64,000 bases of DNA from an uncultured Treponema sp. (GTDB taxonomy: Bacteria; Spirochaetota; Spirochaetia; Treponematales; Treponemataceae): NCBI GenBank assembly GCA_934667505.1, contig CAKULY010000001.1:1-64000 (forward strand), given 5' to 3'. Position 1 is the stretch's first letter. Each line of letters starts with the position of its first letter. The notes under the pieces were generated by a model that saw nothing but the letters and a program-made list of their open reading frames with translations, was not told the DNA's origin and searched no databases. Both the position numbers and the translations under genes were made by a program. This document shows positions 17,609-27,010 of the stretch, piece by piece.

Positions 17609-19396
17609 TTAACATTTGAGTTTTTTGTCTAGTTCAATTTTTTCTTCGAGCATAGCATTTAATTGATTTTTGTCATCATCGGTTTGCACGGTAAATGCCC
17701 GTATACGTTGCATTAAGATTTCTCTTTGTTTTTCCAAATTCCTACGCTTAAACATTTTAATTGAATCCTGTATAGTGCTTTCATTTTCATCTTTGAATTC
17801 TCCCAAAGATATAGCACTTACTATCAGGCTACTTACGCGGTCATCAGAACAACGGTTTAAGATGGTCGACAACGACAATGAATTTTCTAAATAGCATTGC
17901 TCAAGAATGTTATAAAGTTCTTTTGCTATAGGTTCTTCAAAATCTTCAGAAGTCAATTCGTTTCTGATTGTTTTATACTTTTCTAAATCGGCAATTATGG
18001 CAATAACACTTCGCAGTTCTGCAGTAAGCTTTAATTTTGTAGGATTGCTTTCATCTTTGTTTGCCGGCTGCCGATTGTTTAGACGTTTACGGGCTTGCTC
18101 TCGATTTTGAAAATCTCTATTAACGGCCTCCGGCTTTAAATTATAAACTTGACATAATTGCTCAAGACTTGACTCTTTTTGAATATCTGAACTTAATGAA
18201 TCTACATAAGAGAAAAAATAAAGAGAAGCCTTAGTTTTTCCCTCAGGAGTATCAATAGGATACTCTTCACCTAGTTTAGATAATAAAAAGTCGCTATCCA
18301 ATATAGCATTGTTTACAGCACTAGTCAAGAATTCTTTTCCAAAATTTATCATAATTTCTGCAGGATCTTTTCCACCAGAAAGTTTTATCACTCTTACAGT
18401 TATATCAGCTTTTCTTAGCATAAGAATTGCTCTTTCTGTCGCCATCTGGCCAGCTTTGTCGCTATCAAATGAAAGCAACACTTCGTTTACAAAAGGTCGA
18501 ATTATTTTTATTTGACTTTCTGTAAGTGCTGTTCCTAGTGGCGCTACAGCGAATTCTATTCCGCACTGATGATACGCAATGCAGTCCATATAACCTTCGC
18601 AAAAAATTACTTTTTTATTTTCTTTTATTGATTTTTTTGCGAAGTTGAATGCATATAGTGTTTCCCCTTTTTTATATTGGATTAAATCGCCTGAGTTTAA
18701 ATATTTTGGACTATTAGGATTGCTGTCTAATTGCCTGCCGCCAAAAGCGACGGCTTTACCCTGTCTGTTAAAGATTGGAAACATAAGCCTGTTTGAAAAA
18801 AAAGCGATTTCAGGATACTTCTTGCTAAAAAGTCCCGATTGTTCAAGAAATTCTTTTGAAAAATTTTTGCTTATTAAAAATTTTTTTAACCAGAATCTGT
18901 CTGAAGGTGCATAGCCGAGCTTAAATTTTTTTATAGTATCAAGGCTTATTCCTCTTTTTGTTATATATTCAAGAGCAGTTTTTCCTTGCGTAGTTTCTGT
19001 AAGAATATAATGAAACATTGAAGCCGTTCGTTCATAAAGTTCTGTGTATTCTTCAATAAGTTTTATTTTAGGATCGACTTTTTGCTGAAAACCATCTTCG
19101 TAGTGAACTGTAATTCCCGCTTTTTTTGCTAAAGATTCTATAGCCTCAGTATAGGAAAGTTTTTCTTGTTCCATTATAAATTTTATGACGTCGCCACCTG
19201 CATGGCAGCCAAAACAGTAATAGAATTTTTTTTCAGCATCAACGTGGAAAGATGGTGTCTTTTCGCCATGAAATGGACAGCACCCCCACCAGTCGTTTCC
19301 ACGTGGTTCAAGTTTTGTGTATTCCCCTATTATTGAAACTATATCAGAGGATTTTTGTACAGCGTCAATTGTTTCTTTTGAAATAAATCCTGGCAT
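17609..19396 (-). CDS. dnaG: DNA primase DnaG
   Basis: Makes RNA primers for replication. The N-terminal zinc finger reads [20 protein letters not shown], then CFGC. The RNA polymerase core carries the TOPRIM segment [20 protein letters not shown] and [15 protein letters not shown]-terminal helical DnaB-binding domain completes the 595 residues, the usual length. It is in the same direction as rpoD downstream and mltG upstream, with short gaps. No clear ribosome site is visible ahead of the ATG, so translation may be coupled to mltG, whose stop is three bases away. Confidence 0.97.
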   Translation of the reverse strand: MPGFISKETIDAVQKSSDIVSIIGEYTKLEPRGNDWWGCCPFHGEKTPSFHVDAEKKFYYCFGCHAGGDVIKFIMEQEKLSYTEAIESLAKKAGITVHYEDGFQQKVDPKIKLIEEYTELYERTASMFHYILTETTQGKTALEYITKRGISLDTIKKFKLGYAPSDRFWLKKFLISKNFSKEFLEQSGLFSKKYPEIAFFSNRLMFPIFNRQGKAVAFGGRQLDSNPNSPKYLNSGDLIQYKKGETLYAFNFAKKSIKENKKVIFCEGYMDCIAYHQCGIEFAVAPLGTALTESQIKIIRPFVNEVLLSFDSDKAGQMATERAILMLRKADITVRVIKLSGGKDPAEIMINFGKEFLTSAVNNAILDSDFLLSKLGEEYPIDTPEGKTKASLYFFSYVDSLSSDIQKESSLEQLCQVYNLKPEAVNRDFQNREQARKRLNNRQPANKDESNPTKLKLTAELRSVIAIIADLEKYKTIRNELTSEDFEEPIAKELYNILEQCYLENSLSLSTILNRCSDDRVSSLIVSAISLGEFKDENESTIQDSIKMFKRRNLEKQREILMQRIRAFTVQTDDDKNQLNAMLEEKIELDKKLKC

Positions 19397-19399
19397 ACG

Positions 19400-20449
19400 C
19401 TATTTTTTTATTCTGTTTATATATTTTTCGTTTTTGTGAGCATTAAAATTGCTTGAAAATACGTGCTTTCCAGTTGTTGCATCTGTCAATCTAAAAAAGT
19501 AATAGTTAGTGCTTGCTGGCGAAGCCGCTGCTTTTAATGCCACTAGACCGGGATTTGAAATTGGAGCTGGAGGCAGCCCTGCCCATTTATATGTGTTGTA
19601 AGGACTGTCTATTTCTAAGTCGTCATAGGTAATGACATCTGGATGGGGTTTCCCTTGAATTTCTGTTATTATATATTCGATTGTTGCGCAGGAATAAAGA
19701 CCAATGTTGTGTGCAAGCCTATTTGCAAAAACACTAGCAATAAGAGGAGCTTCTTCTTCTATTCTATATTCTCTTTCTACAATCGATGCTAAAATCACTG
19801 TTTTATAAAGTTGTTCTCCATTCAAATTTTTTAATGCAGGAATGTCGCTTGTTTTTTCAAAGAAATTGTTTGCCATCTGAGTTACAACGCTTTTGCCTGT
19901 CATTCCTGGCGTAAAAAAGTATGTATCGGGGAAAAGAAAGCCTTCAAATGTCTGCGCATCTATTCTGTATTTTTCAAGAAGTTCCAGACTGTGCGTTGCC
20001 TCTAAAAAATCTTGAGCAGAACAGACTTCTGAAGCTTCTAGTTTTGCGGCAATTTTAGAAATTGTAAGCCCTTCTGGGAAAGAAAGTTTTATATATTCTT
20101 GCTGTCCAGAAGAAAGAACTTTGCAAATTTGAGCGACGGACATATCTGTGCTGATTTTATAAACTCCACTTTTTAAAGAAAAATTAGAAGAGTCTGTTGT
20201 AAATACGGTTTTAATAAGTGGAAATCTAGCGCAAGTGTAAAATACAAAACTACTGCGGATAAGTTTTTTTTGTTTTAGCGTATGGGATATAGTTTTTATA
20301 GTTGTACCCGAAGGAACTTCCACCCTGACTGACACTGAATTTTTCTTTGAAGAAACTGCCTTTGTTCCTATAAAAAACAAGAGTACAAATAAAACAACAA
20401 TTGCCGCCAATAGAATTATAAGTAAATTAATTTTTTTCTGAAATTTCAT
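19400..20449 (-). CDS. mltG: Endolytic murein transglycosylase MltG (YceG family)
   Basis: A membrane-anchored lytic transglycosylase that cleaves nascent glycan strands. The 349-residue protein has one N-terminal membrane helix (residues 8-30), a LysM-like domain (VPSGTTIKTISHTLKQKKLI), and the catalytic domain with ILASIVEREYRIEEEAP (catalytic Glu) and KWAGLPPAPISNPG, then AASPASTNYYFFR. These are diagnostic. It overlaps the next upstream gene by four bases and lies three bases ahead of dnaG. It may help set glycan length with the RodA/PBP2 machinery encoded nearby. Confidence 0.95.
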   Translation of the reverse strand: MKFQKKINLLIILLAAIVVLFVLLFFIGTKAVSSKKNSVSVRVEVPSGTTIKTISHTLKQKKLIRSSFVFYTCARFPLIKTVFTTDSSNFSLKSGVYKISTDMSVAQICKVLSSGQQEYIKLSFPEGLTISKIAAKLEASEVCSAQDFLEATHSLELLEKYRIDAQTFEGFLFPDTYFFTPGMTGKSVVTQMANNFFEKTSDIPALKNLNGEQLYKTVILASIVEREYRIEEEAPLIASVFANRLAHNIGLYSCATIEYIITEIQGKPHPDVITYDDLEIDSPYNTYKWAGLPPAPISNPGLVALKAAASPASTNYYFFRLTDATTGKHVFSSNFNAHKNEKYINRIKK

Positions 20450-20640
20450 GAATAAAACCTTATTACGTCCTCAATTGATAAAGATTTATAAATTTCCTTT
20501 TCAATTTCTGAAGAAAATCTAAGCAATTCATTAGGAATTTGCGCTTGATACTTTCTAAAAAACAAGGCTAATGCACGTACTTCTTTTTTAGTAAAGTTAT
20601 ACTCAAATAAATCATCTTGATTTTTTGAAGATTCTATCAA
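20446..20640 (-). CDS. Small conserved-looking protein of unknown function
   Basis: A 64-residue, mostly helical, charged protein (NFTKKEVRALALFFRKYQ, FSSEIEKEIYKSLSIEDV). Both ends overlap neighbours by four bases: its ATG shares the stop of the upstream hydrolase gene and its stop overlaps the mltG start. This tight coupling supports it being a real gene although it is short. No motif, signal peptide or membrane segment is seen. Function unknown. Confidence 0.7.
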   Translation of the reverse strand: MIESSKNQDDLFEYNFTKKEVRALALFFRKYQAQIPNELLRFSSEIEKEIYKSLSIEDVIRFYS

Positions 20641-21584
20641 AATACAATCTCCTGATTTTCTGTTGCAAGCATTATTTCCATGTCATCTTTGTGCGCTATA
20701 AACTTTGCATACCATCTTGCAGCTTGTAAAATGGAATCAAGTTTTTTGTCATCGTATACGGGCTCGTGGTGAAACAAAACAAGCCTTTTTATATTCCAAA
20801 AAGCAGCAAAATCGATTGCATAACAAAATGCAGAATGTCCCCAGTTTTCTTTTCTATATGATTCTTCCACCGTGTATTGAGAATCTAGGACTATAAGATC
20901 TGCGTTTTCAAACACTGCTATGCGGCTTGGGATTTTTATAAAGTCGTTTCGTGTTAATTCAACATCTGTTGCATAAACAACTTTTTTTCCATTCTCAGAA
21001 AAAGAAAAACTGTGGGAATTTCCCGGATGCGACATTTTGCAAGTATTTATTTCTACATTGTTTATAAAAAATGATTTTCCCTCTTGCGCTGTATGAAAAT
21101 TTATTTTACTTGCAAGAGATTCAAATGAGGCGTTTTCCGGAAAAAAAGGAGTTCTTTGCTGCTCTTTAAGCAACTTTTCAGCTTCTGGCACAGCTGAAAA
21201 TATGTTGATAGTTGATTTTTTATCATAGATTGCGTCAAAAAAAGGAAGTCCTTGTATGTGATCCCAATGAAAATGCGAGAAAAATAGATTGTAATTCCTG
21301 TCTTTAGGTAAGTGGTCAGATTTGCCAAAGCATCGAATTCCAGTGCCTGCATCAAGAATGATTTGAGTCTCATCGTCGCTAACAATTTCTACACAAGGTG
21401 TGTTTCCGCCAGTCGTTCCAAAAATCCATTCAGGAAGAGATGAAACAAATTTTTCTCTGGAATCTGTAGTTTCAATATCTTTTGAGGAAATGCGCTGAAC
21501 TGCTGCTATAATCTTTGACTGAATCTGTTGCGATGTTAAAGGTGTAGGAACAGAACCTCTTACACCCCAAAAATAGATTTTCAC
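20637..21584 (-). CDS. Metallo-beta-lactamase-fold hydrolase
   Basis: A 315-residue MBL-fold enzyme. YFWGVRGSVPTP opens the fold, a GGNTPCVEI strand follows, the metal site is SHFHWDHIQG (HxHxDH), a further His is in MSHPGNSHSFSF, the bridging Asp lies in VYATDVELT, and a final His is in LVLFHHEP. The pattern is closest to the RNase Z/PhnP-like branch, but the substrate cannot be told. It is the first gene of the group leading into mltG and dnaG. A bona fide RNase Z is encoded separately at 42528, so this is not the main tRNA 3' processing enzyme. Confidence 0.85.
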   Translation of the reverse strand: MKIYFWGVRGSVPTPLTSQQIQSKIIAAVQRISSKDIETTDSREKFVSSLPEWIFGTTGGNTPCVEIVSDDETQIILDAGTGIRCFGKSDHLPKDRNYNLFFSHFHWDHIQGLPFFDAIYDKKSTINIFSAVPEAEKLLKEQQRTPFFPENASFESLASKINFHTAQEGKSFFINNVEINTCKMSHPGNSHSFSFSENGKKVVYATDVELTRNDFIKIPSRIAVFENADLIVLDSQYTVEESYRKENWGHSAFCYAIDFAAFWNIKRLVLFHHEPVYDDKKLDSILQAARWYAKFIAHKDDMEIMLATENQEIVF

Positions 21585-21692
21585 TTTTTCCTCTCTATAT
21601 ATTGAAAAAGAATTCTTTCTACTAATTTAATCTATATAGCATGAGTTTGTCAAATGACAATTGCAATTCAAAATTCAAAACTTTTATAAAAA

Positions 21693-21719
21693 AAAAGCCG
21701 GATAAAAAATCCGGCTTTT
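21693..21719 (-). terminator. Terminator after tRNA-Tyr
   Basis: A perfect ten-pair stem (AAAAGCCGGA with TCCGGCTTTT) lies directly after the tRNA 3' end on the minus strand and is followed by a long T-run. Confidence 0.92.
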
Positions 21720-21800
21720 GGGGAGTGTAGGATTCGAACCTACGAAGGCAAGGCCAACAGATTTACAGTCTGTCCTATTTGACCACTCTAGAAACTCCCC
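21719..21800 (-). tRNA. tRNA-Tyr (anticodon GUA)
   Basis: A class II cloverleaf with long variable arm on the minus strand. Acceptor arms GGGGAGT/ACTCCCC pair, the anticodon loop CTGTAAA gives GUA, and the T-arm includes GGTTCGAATCC. It is cotranscribed after tRNA-Thr. Confidence 0.96.
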
Positions 21801-21806
21801 GTAAAA

Positions 21807-21879
21807 AGCTGCCTGTAGGATTCGGACCCACGACCCCGAGATTACAAATCACGTGCTCTACCAGCTGAGCTAAGGCAGC
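21807..21879 (-). tRNA. tRNA-Thr (anticodon UGU)
   Basis: Minus-strand cloverleaf with acceptor arms GCTGCCT/AGGCAGC, D-arm GCTCAGCTGGTAGAGC, anticodon loop TTTGTAA giving UGU, and a T-arm with GGTCCGAATCC. The anticodon stem has one U-U mismatch. Confidence 0.95.
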
Positions 21880-21912
21880 ATATTTACTGGTTGTTCGTGT
21901 CGAACGTGTTTT

Positions 21913-21941
21913 ATATTATACTTTCTTAAAAAAATAGTCAA
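21913..21941 (-). promoter_or_regulatory. Promoter of the tRNA-Thr/tRNA-Tyr pair
   Basis: Minus strand: TTGACT (21936-21941) with a 17-base spacer to TAATAT, or 15 bases to TATAAT two positions upstream. It lies about 35 bases ahead of tRNA-Thr. Confidence 0.7.
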
Positions 21942-22002
21942 TAACAAAACTAAATATTTTTGAATATTTTTAATTTTTTTTTGAAAAACTTCTTTTAAGC
22001 AT

Positions 22003-22374
22003 TTATTTTTTTAGGTCAGGTCTAAGTTTTTCAGCTCCTCTTATGTAAATTCCTTTTGGAACAGAATTTTCTTCCATATAGGCTGTTAGCATAATTCTTA
22101 TGACTTTTTCTAGCCCTCCTTCAATATAAGCTTCTTGGCTGCAAAAAAGAGGGATATTAGAAGTGTCTATTTTTGTATAATTTTTTCTGAATGCGGCGCA
22201 TGGATTTGTTTTGTCTAAATCCTTTGTTAATGTAAAATGCATAGAAACAATGTCTTGCTCGCTTAGGTTGTTTTCTTCAATTATTTTGGAACACATTTCC
22301 AAAGTTGCGTCTTTTATTGAGTCTGCAGAATTCTGGGCACAAGCAGCGCCTCTTATACAGTACAATTTTTTCAT
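22003..22374 (-). CDS. aroH: Chorismate mutase, AroH type
   Basis: Converts chorismate to prephenate on the route to phenylalanine and tyrosine. The 123-residue length and pattern fit the trimeric AroH class: CIRGAACAQNSADSIKDAT at the start (the family's RGA with Asn and Ala-Thr), FTLTKDLDKTNPCAAFRKNY in the middle with the active-site Arg, and GGLEKVIRIML near the end. AGGAG lies seven bases ahead of the ATG. It is isolated from other aromatic pathway genes. A two-hairpin repeat element lies just upstream. Confidence 0.85.
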   Translation of the reverse strand: MKKLYCIRGAACAQNSADSIKDATLEMCSKIIEENNLSEQDIVSMHFTLTKDLDKTNPCAAFRKNYTKIDTSNIPLFCSQEAYIEGGLEKVIRIMLTAYMEENSVPKGIYIRGAEKLRPDLKK

Positions 22375-22385
22375 TTTGAACTCCT

Positions 22386-22455
22386 ATAAAAAAGCTTGCA
22401 GCGCAAACTTTTAAAGATAAAATAGACGTAAAGTTTGTTAGTTTTATTTTATATC
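22386..22455 (-). repeat. Two-hairpin intergenic element, copy 2 (between 22454 gene and aroH)
   Basis: Minus strand: hairpin A pairs ATAAAATAAAAC with GTCTATTTTATC (11 of 12 positions) and its left arm overlaps the stop codon of the upstream gene. Hairpin B is AAGTTTGCGCTGCAAGCTT followed by a T-run, so this copy looks like a functional terminator located just before the aroH ribosome site. Confidence 0.65.
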
Positions 22456-23227
22456 ATAATTCATGTATAATTTTGCTTAAAAGCTTTTCTGATTCATCTT
22501 TTGCCCTTTTTTTAGAAGATGAAGTTTTATTTTCTTTAGAAACATTGTTTGAGTCTTCAGTTTTTTCATCTTCTGCATTGGAAATGTAAATAGAACGCGC
22601 GCTTTCGTAAAGTGAATAATCTGGGAAGACTGCTGATTTTACAGAAAAGTTCTGAAAGTGTATATTTTTAAAAAGATTGTCGGCATTTGTTAAATAAAGA
22701 AGTTCTTCAGTTCCAGCTGTTTCAGGTCCAAACAGCCTGTCGGTCTTGGTTTTTTCTAAAAAGTAGAAAACGGCTTTTTTAGCGACTTCGCAAGCTGAAT
22801 TCTGTAAATATTTTTCTAGAGTCTCTTGATTTGATATAGAAGAATTTTTAATCAATTCTACAAAATCTTCAGGATATAAAACTGCTGTAACATCAAAATC
22901 AAAATTATATGAAAAATTTGGCTGTCTTTTATAGGCTTTTGAATAATCCTCTCCGGAAGGCAAAATTCCTGAAATCTTTTGCGTAAAAGAAATCGGTTCT
23001 GTTTTGAATATCACTATTGTCGCATTTTTTGGAATTAAAAATTCCCAATGCCATGAAAATTTACCTGGAACTATAGGGTTTGAAGATATTCCTGCTAGTT
23101 TTGAAATAACGATTCCTATAGAATTCTGTTCAATTTTAAATTGCCCCCACCCTATAAAAAAAATGGCACTTGCAAAAACTAAAAGTATAAAAAGACAGAC
23201 AATTGAGCTAGCCCCTTTTTTTTTCAT
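22454..23227 (-). CDS. Membrane-anchored protein of unknown function (possibly SPFH-like)
   Basis: A 257-residue protein with a single N-terminal membrane helix (residues 8-28) followed directly by FKIEQNSIGIVISKLAG, then IVPGKFSWHWEFLIPKNATI. The order membrane helix, Gly-Val/Ile strand and PG-x-H-x-P turn resembles the start of SPFH/prohibitin domains, but similarity is weak. The C-terminal 50 residues are low-complexity, rich in Ser, Lys and Glu. AGAGG precedes the ATG. It is divergent from the gene at 23277. I do not assign a function. Confidence 0.7.
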   Translation of the reverse strand: MKKKGASSIVCLFILLVFASAIFFIGWGQFKIEQNSIGIVISKLAGISSNPIVPGKFSWHWEFLIPKNATIVIFKTEPISFTQKISGILPSGEDYSKAYKRQPNFSYNFDFDVTAVLYPEDFVELIKNSSISNQETLEKYLQNSACEVAKKAVFYFLEKTKTDRLFGPETAGTEELLYLTNADNLFKNIHFQNFSVKSAVFPDYSLYESARSIYISNAEDEKTEDSNNVSKENKTSSSKKRAKDESEKLLSKIIHEL

Positions 23228-23276
23228 TAAAGCCTCTTGACTGGTAAAAATTTCTTTTTTAGTATAGCAGTGGTCT

Positions 23277-23654
23277 ATGGGAACTTCAAGGCAATTTTTC
23301 GATAAAAAAAATACATTTCCTCTAATCCGTACTTTGATAAAAAGGTCGATTTTATTTTGCGCATTATTTCTTTCTGTGCTTATAATTTTTTATCTTATAG
23401 GAAATTACCAGTCATTTTTGCCAGAAAGTCAAATTATGATTTTAAAAGTCGCTCAATTCACAGCAATAAGTCTTTGCGTGCTTACTTTAGTAGAAATTAT
23501 TTTTATAATGTTTTTAAGAGTTTTCTATTCGATGAAAAATGGCGGCATCTTGAAATTTATAAAGCTGATATCTTTAGTTTTAATGTTTTGTTATGGAATG
23601 GCGATTTTAATCATCTTTAGAACAATAGAAATTCTTTCAATGGGGATAAACTGA
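23277..23654 (+). CDS. Small integral membrane protein of unknown function
   Basis: A 125-residue protein with three strongly hydrophobic segments (residues about 23-42, 53-78 and 92-115) and short basic loops. No catalytic motif is apparent. Its stop overlaps the start of the downstream nucleotidyltransferase gene by one base (TGATG), so the two are translationally coupled. No convincing ribosome site precedes its own ATG. Function unknown. Confidence 0.65.
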   Translation: MGTSRQFFDKKNTFPLIRTLIKRSILFCALFLSVLIIFYLIGNYQSFLPESQIMILKVAQFTAISLCVLTLVEIIFIMFLRVFYSMKNGGILKFIKLISLVLMFCYGMAILIIFRTIEILSMGIN

Positions 23655-25060
23655 TGTTTCTTTTTTTTACAAATAAAATAAAAATTCCTGAAATCTTGAA
23701 AAAAATTAACAAAGTATTTAAAAAAAATGGATTTGAATGTTACCTAGTCGGAGGCGCTGTCCGCGATTTTCTTATGAAAAAAAAGCCTTCTGATTGGGAT
23801 TTGACCACAAACGCATTTCCTGAGCAAGTTATGTCTATGTTTAAAAAGGTAATTCCTACAGGCATTGCTCATGGAACTGTTACGGTTCATTATATGGGAA
23901 AACAGATTGAAGTCACCACTTTTAGAACAGAATCCAAATATACTGACGGTAGGCATCCTGATTTTGTAAAGTTCACCAGCAATATTCAAGACGATTTGAG
24001 CAGACGGGATTTTACAATGAACGCTATTGCAGTTTCTTTAGATACAGGAAGACTTGTGGATCCTTTCCATGGTAAAAAAGATATAGCAAGAAAGATTATA
24101 AAAACTGTAGGAAGTCCAAAAGAACGCTTTTTAGAAGATGGATTGCGTCCAATTCGCGCAGTGCGTTTTTCTGCTCAACTAAATTTTAAAATAGAACAAA
24201 ACACATATAAAACTCTTTTTGACAATCAGATTAAAGAAAAAATTACTTCTATAAGCGTAGAACGATTTAGAGATGAACTTATAAAACTTTTAAAAGCCAA
24301 AAAGCCTAGCGTAGGACTTAAAATTTTAGAAAAAACAGGCATTTTAAATTTTTTTATGCCAGAGTTAACGCCATGCAGAAATTGCATGCAGAACGATGGC
24401 AGAGGCTATCATGTCTTTGATGTTATGGACCACTGTCTTTACGCTTGCGACGGAGCGTCCTGCGAAAAGCCTTTGCTTAGATTAGCAGCCTTGCTTCACG
24501 ATATAGGCAAACCAGATGTAAGAATGGAACACTACGAAAATGGAATCAAGATTGTAAATTTTTATAACCATGAAAAAAAATCAAAAGAAAAAGCGGAAAT
24601 TCTTATGACAAGATTAAAGTTCAGCAATGCTGAAATAAAATATGTTTGTCATTTGATTGAAAATCACATGTTTCATTACGAATCTGCTTGGTCTGACAGC
24701 GCAGTCCGCAGGTTTATCGTAAAGATTGGCAAAGATAACATCGATGACTTGATTGATTTGAGGCTTGCCGATATGTATGGAAAATACAACAAGCCTGTTC
24801 GCATTCATGATAATCCTGCTTGCATTCTTTTAAATGAGCTAAAAGACAGAGTTGAACAAATTGAAAAAAGTTCTTCTGTCTTGAATATGAAAAATCTTGC
24901 TATAAACGGGAACACCTTAATTAAGGCTGGAATTCCTTCTGGCAAAGAGCTCGGTAAAATCTTAAAAGAACTTTTTAATATGGTTTTAGAAGATCCTTCA
25001 ATGAATACTGAAGAAAAACTTACAGAATGTGCCTTGAAAATGTATCAAAGCACATTATAA
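23654..25060 (+). CDS. cca: CCA tRNA nucleotidyltransferase with HD domain
   Basis: Class II nucleotidyltransferase that adds or repairs the 3' CCA of tRNAs. The 468-residue protein has the head motif LVGGAVRDFLM with the metal-binding DWDLT, the GIAHGTVTVHYMGKQIEVTTF segment typical of Bacillus-type CCA enzymes, DDLSRRDFTMNAIAV, and EDGLRPIRAVRFSAQL. The C-terminal half adds an HD phosphohydrolase domain (LAALLHDIGKPDVR). A second class II enzyme of PcnB type is encoded at 62855. GGGG lies eight bases ahead of the ATG. Confidence 0.9.
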   Translation: MFLFFTNKIKIPEILKKINKVFKKNGFECYLVGGAVRDFLMKKKPSDWDLTTNAFPEQVMSMFKKVIPTGIAHGTVTVHYMGKQIEVTTFRTESKYTDGRHPDFVKFTSNIQDDLSRRDFTMNAIAVSLDTGRLVDPFHGKKDIARKIIKTVGSPKERFLEDGLRPIRAVRFSAQLNFKIEQNTYKTLFDNQIKEKITSISVERFRDELIKLLKAKKPSVGLKILEKTGILNFFMPELTPCRNCMQNDGRGYHVFDVMDHCLYACDGASCEKPLLRLAALLHDIGKPDVRMEHYENGIKIVNFYNHEKKSKEKAEILMTRLKFSNAEIKYVCHLIENHMFHYESAWSDSAVRRFIVKIGKDNIDDLIDLRLADMYGKYNKPVRIHDNPACILLNELKDRVEQIEKSSSVLNMKNLAINGNTLIKAGIPSGKELGKILKELFNMVLEDPSMNTEEKLTECALKMYQSTL

Positions 25061-25154
25061 TCTAAAAGTCTTTTTACTCAGAATTTCCCCGGCTTTCAGT
25101 TTATTAGGTTCAATTTTGAGTTTTGTAAATGTAAAAAATACTTTCAGAGGAGAA

Positions 25155-25718
25155 TTAGTCTTTGTATTTTTTTCCATCGGAAAAAGCTTTGCCAGCTTTT
25201 TTCCCAATCGCAAGATAGTCTTTGTTTATAGGATCGTAAGTAATTGGAGAAAGGGCTTGAACATCGATTTTTCCGTCTTCAAGACATAGGTTTTCTTCAA
25301 TGCCAACATTTTCAATAGAACCTAGCAGCCTACAAGTTTTTTTGTCATAGCTTATTACTTTACATTCAAGCACAAAACTTAATTCTTCAATTACGGGCGC
25401 GTTTACAAATTCGCTTTTTGTAACATGAAATCCGCATTTTTCTATTTTATCAGGCTCTTTGTTTGCAGAGACAAGACCTAAGTAGTCGCATTGGCTAGCG
25501 TGCTTTGCGTCTGCAAGGCTTACAGTAAATGCTCCTGTTTTTAAAAGATTTTCTACAGTTTTATGTTCGGGGCTTAAACAAATATTAATTTGATTGTCAT
25601 CAGCTATCCCTCCCCAAGCGGCATTCATTGCATCTGGAATGCCGTTTTCATCATAAGTTGCAATAATAAGAACAGGCATAGGATAAAGCCATGTTTTTGA
25701 ACCAAAGTTTTTTTTCAT
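25155..25718 (-). CDS. Flavin reductase-like FMN-binding protein
   Basis: A 187-residue protein of the flavin reductase-like split-barrel family, which binds FMN. It starts MKKNFGSKTWLYPMPVLIIA, continues GIPDAMNAAWGGIADDNQIN, and has SPEHKTVENLLKTGAFTVSLA, all characteristic of this fold. The ATG at 25718 has GGAGGT six bases upstream, so a TTG four codons earlier is unlikely. It stands alone between cca and trpS. The electron partner and substrate cannot be told from the sequence. Confidence 0.85.
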   Translation of the reverse strand: MKKNFGSKTWLYPMPVLIIATYDENGIPDAMNAAWGGIADDNQINICLSPEHKTVENLLKTGAFTVSLADAKHASQCDYLGLVSANKEPDKIEKCGFHVTKSEFVNAPVIEELSFVLECKVISYDKKTCRLLGSIENVGIEENLCLEDGKIDVQALSPITYDPINKDYLAIGKKAGKAFSDGKKYKD

Positions 25719-25786
25719 TTTTACCTCCAATTGTTTGACTAAGGCACGCTTGCTTTTTTGTTTATTTTTTTAACTTGAAATTCGGG

Positions 25787-26866
25787 CTAAATAACCATAT
25801 TCATTACTTCGCGGACTTCGTCCAGTGTTTTTATAGCAATTTCCCTGGCATGCTTTACACCGTCTGTCAAAACTTGCCGAATATATTCAGGCTCTTTTTC
25901 AAGCTGCTTTCTTCGTTCTCTTAATGGTCTAAGCTCTTCGTTAAGAGCAGTTGTAAGTTCGCTCTTTAACATGCCGCCTCCGCCTTCACCTATTCTTTCT
26001 GCGACTTTTTCTGGACTTTCCTTTGTGCATAGGGAAATAAGCTGCAATAAGTTTGCTACTTCCGGTCTGTTTACCGGGTCGTAAGTTATATGACGCTCTC
26101 CATCTGTCTTTGCTTTTTTTATAAGCTTTGCGGTTTCGTCTTCTGTGGCGCTGAGCATTATAGCATTTCCGCGGCTTTTGCTCATTTTTTGAGTTCCATC
26201 TAGTCCCATGATGCTAGGTGTTTTTGAAAGCAAAACTTGTGGAAGAGGAAAAACGTCTTCTTTTCCTGAGCAAAATTTTTTATTAAATCTGTTTGCTATA
26301 GTTCTTGCAAGTTCAACGTGAGGAAGCTGGTCTTTGCCTGCAGGAACAACATTGCCTTTGCAAAAAAGAATATCGACTGCCTGATGCACAGGGTAAGTAT
26401 ACATTCCGGCATTTACATTTGTAAGCCCTGCAGATTGAATTTCTTCTTTTACCGTAGGATTTCTGCTAAGTTCCGCATTTGAAACAAGCGTCAAAAAAGG
26501 AACTAAAAGTTGATTCGCTTCTGGAATATAACTGTGCGGATATATGATTACATTTTCGCTAGGTTCAATTCCAGCCGCAAGATAGTCTATTACAAGCTGT
26601 TTTGTGTTTTGGCTAATTTCCTGATAAGCATCGTGATCTGTTAGAACTTGATAATCTGCAATTAAAATCATAGTTGGAACGCCCATTTTTGAAAGACGCA
26701 CGCGATTTTGCAAAGAGCCAAAGTAATGACCTATGTGAAGTCTTCCTGTTGGTCTGTCGCCAGTAAGAACTCTGTATTTTGTAGGATTTTTTGTTAAATC
26801 TTCTTCAAGTCTTTTGCTTGCTGCAAGAGCTGCCTCATAAGTTGAACTGTTTATTGTTTCTGCCAT
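25787..26866 (-). CDS. trpS: Tryptophanyl-tRNA synthetase
   Basis: Class I synthetase charging tRNA-Trp. The 359-residue protein has the nucleotide-binding signature GRLHIGHYFGSL at about residues 41-52, the MILIADYQVLTDHD region, GKDQLPHVELAR, and the KMSKSRGNAI loop in the C-terminal third. An N-terminal extension of about 30 residues precedes the usual start. The gene is divergent from folC; the intergenic gap contains a two-hairpin element. Confidence 0.96.
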   Translation of the reverse strand: MAETINSSTYEAALAASKRLEEDLTKNPTKYRVLTGDRPTGRLHIGHYFGSLQNRVRLSKMGVPTMILIADYQVLTDHDAYQEISQNTKQLVIDYLAAGIEPSENVIIYPHSYIPEANQLLVPFLTLVSNAELSRNPTVKEEIQSAGLTNVNAGMYTYPVHQAVDILFCKGNVVPAGKDQLPHVELARTIANRFNKKFCSGKEDVFPLPQVLLSKTPSIMGLDGTQKMSKSRGNAIMLSATEDETAKLIKKAKTDGERHITYDPVNRPEVANLLQLISLCTKESPEKVAERIGEGGGGMLKSELTTALNEELRPLRERRKQLEKEPEYIRQVLTDGVKHAREIAIKTLDEVREVMNMVI

Positions 26867-26910
26867 AATTTCCGCCTACTTTTCCTAAAAAATGTATATA
26901 ACAAATATAA

Positions 26911-26980
26911 GATAAAAAAGCCCTTTTTCGCAACTGTTTTTTATCATGTTAAAAGTTGAGTTTTTAGAAAACTCGACTTT
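26911..26980 (+). repeat. Two-hairpin intergenic element, copy 6 (divergent copy upstream of folC)
   Basis: Hairpin A pairs GATAAAAAA (26911-26919) with TTTTTTATC (26937-26945). Hairpin B pairs AAAGTTGAGTTTT (26952-26964) with AAAACTCGACTTT (26968-26980), one G-T pair, loop TAG. The layout matches copies 3 and 4 but the hairpin B sequence differs. The right arm of hairpin B contains the -35 hexamer proposed for folC. Confidence 0.5.
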
Positions 26981-27001
26981 AGCCTTGAAAAGTAATAGAA
27001 T
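26973..27001 (+). promoter_or_regulatory. Probable leaderless promoter of folC
   Basis: TCGACT (26973-26978), a 17-base spacer and TAGAAT (26996-27001), only nine bases ahead of the folC ATG. No Shine-Dalgarno site fits between. Confidence 0.5.
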
Positions 27002-27010
27002 AAATCTATT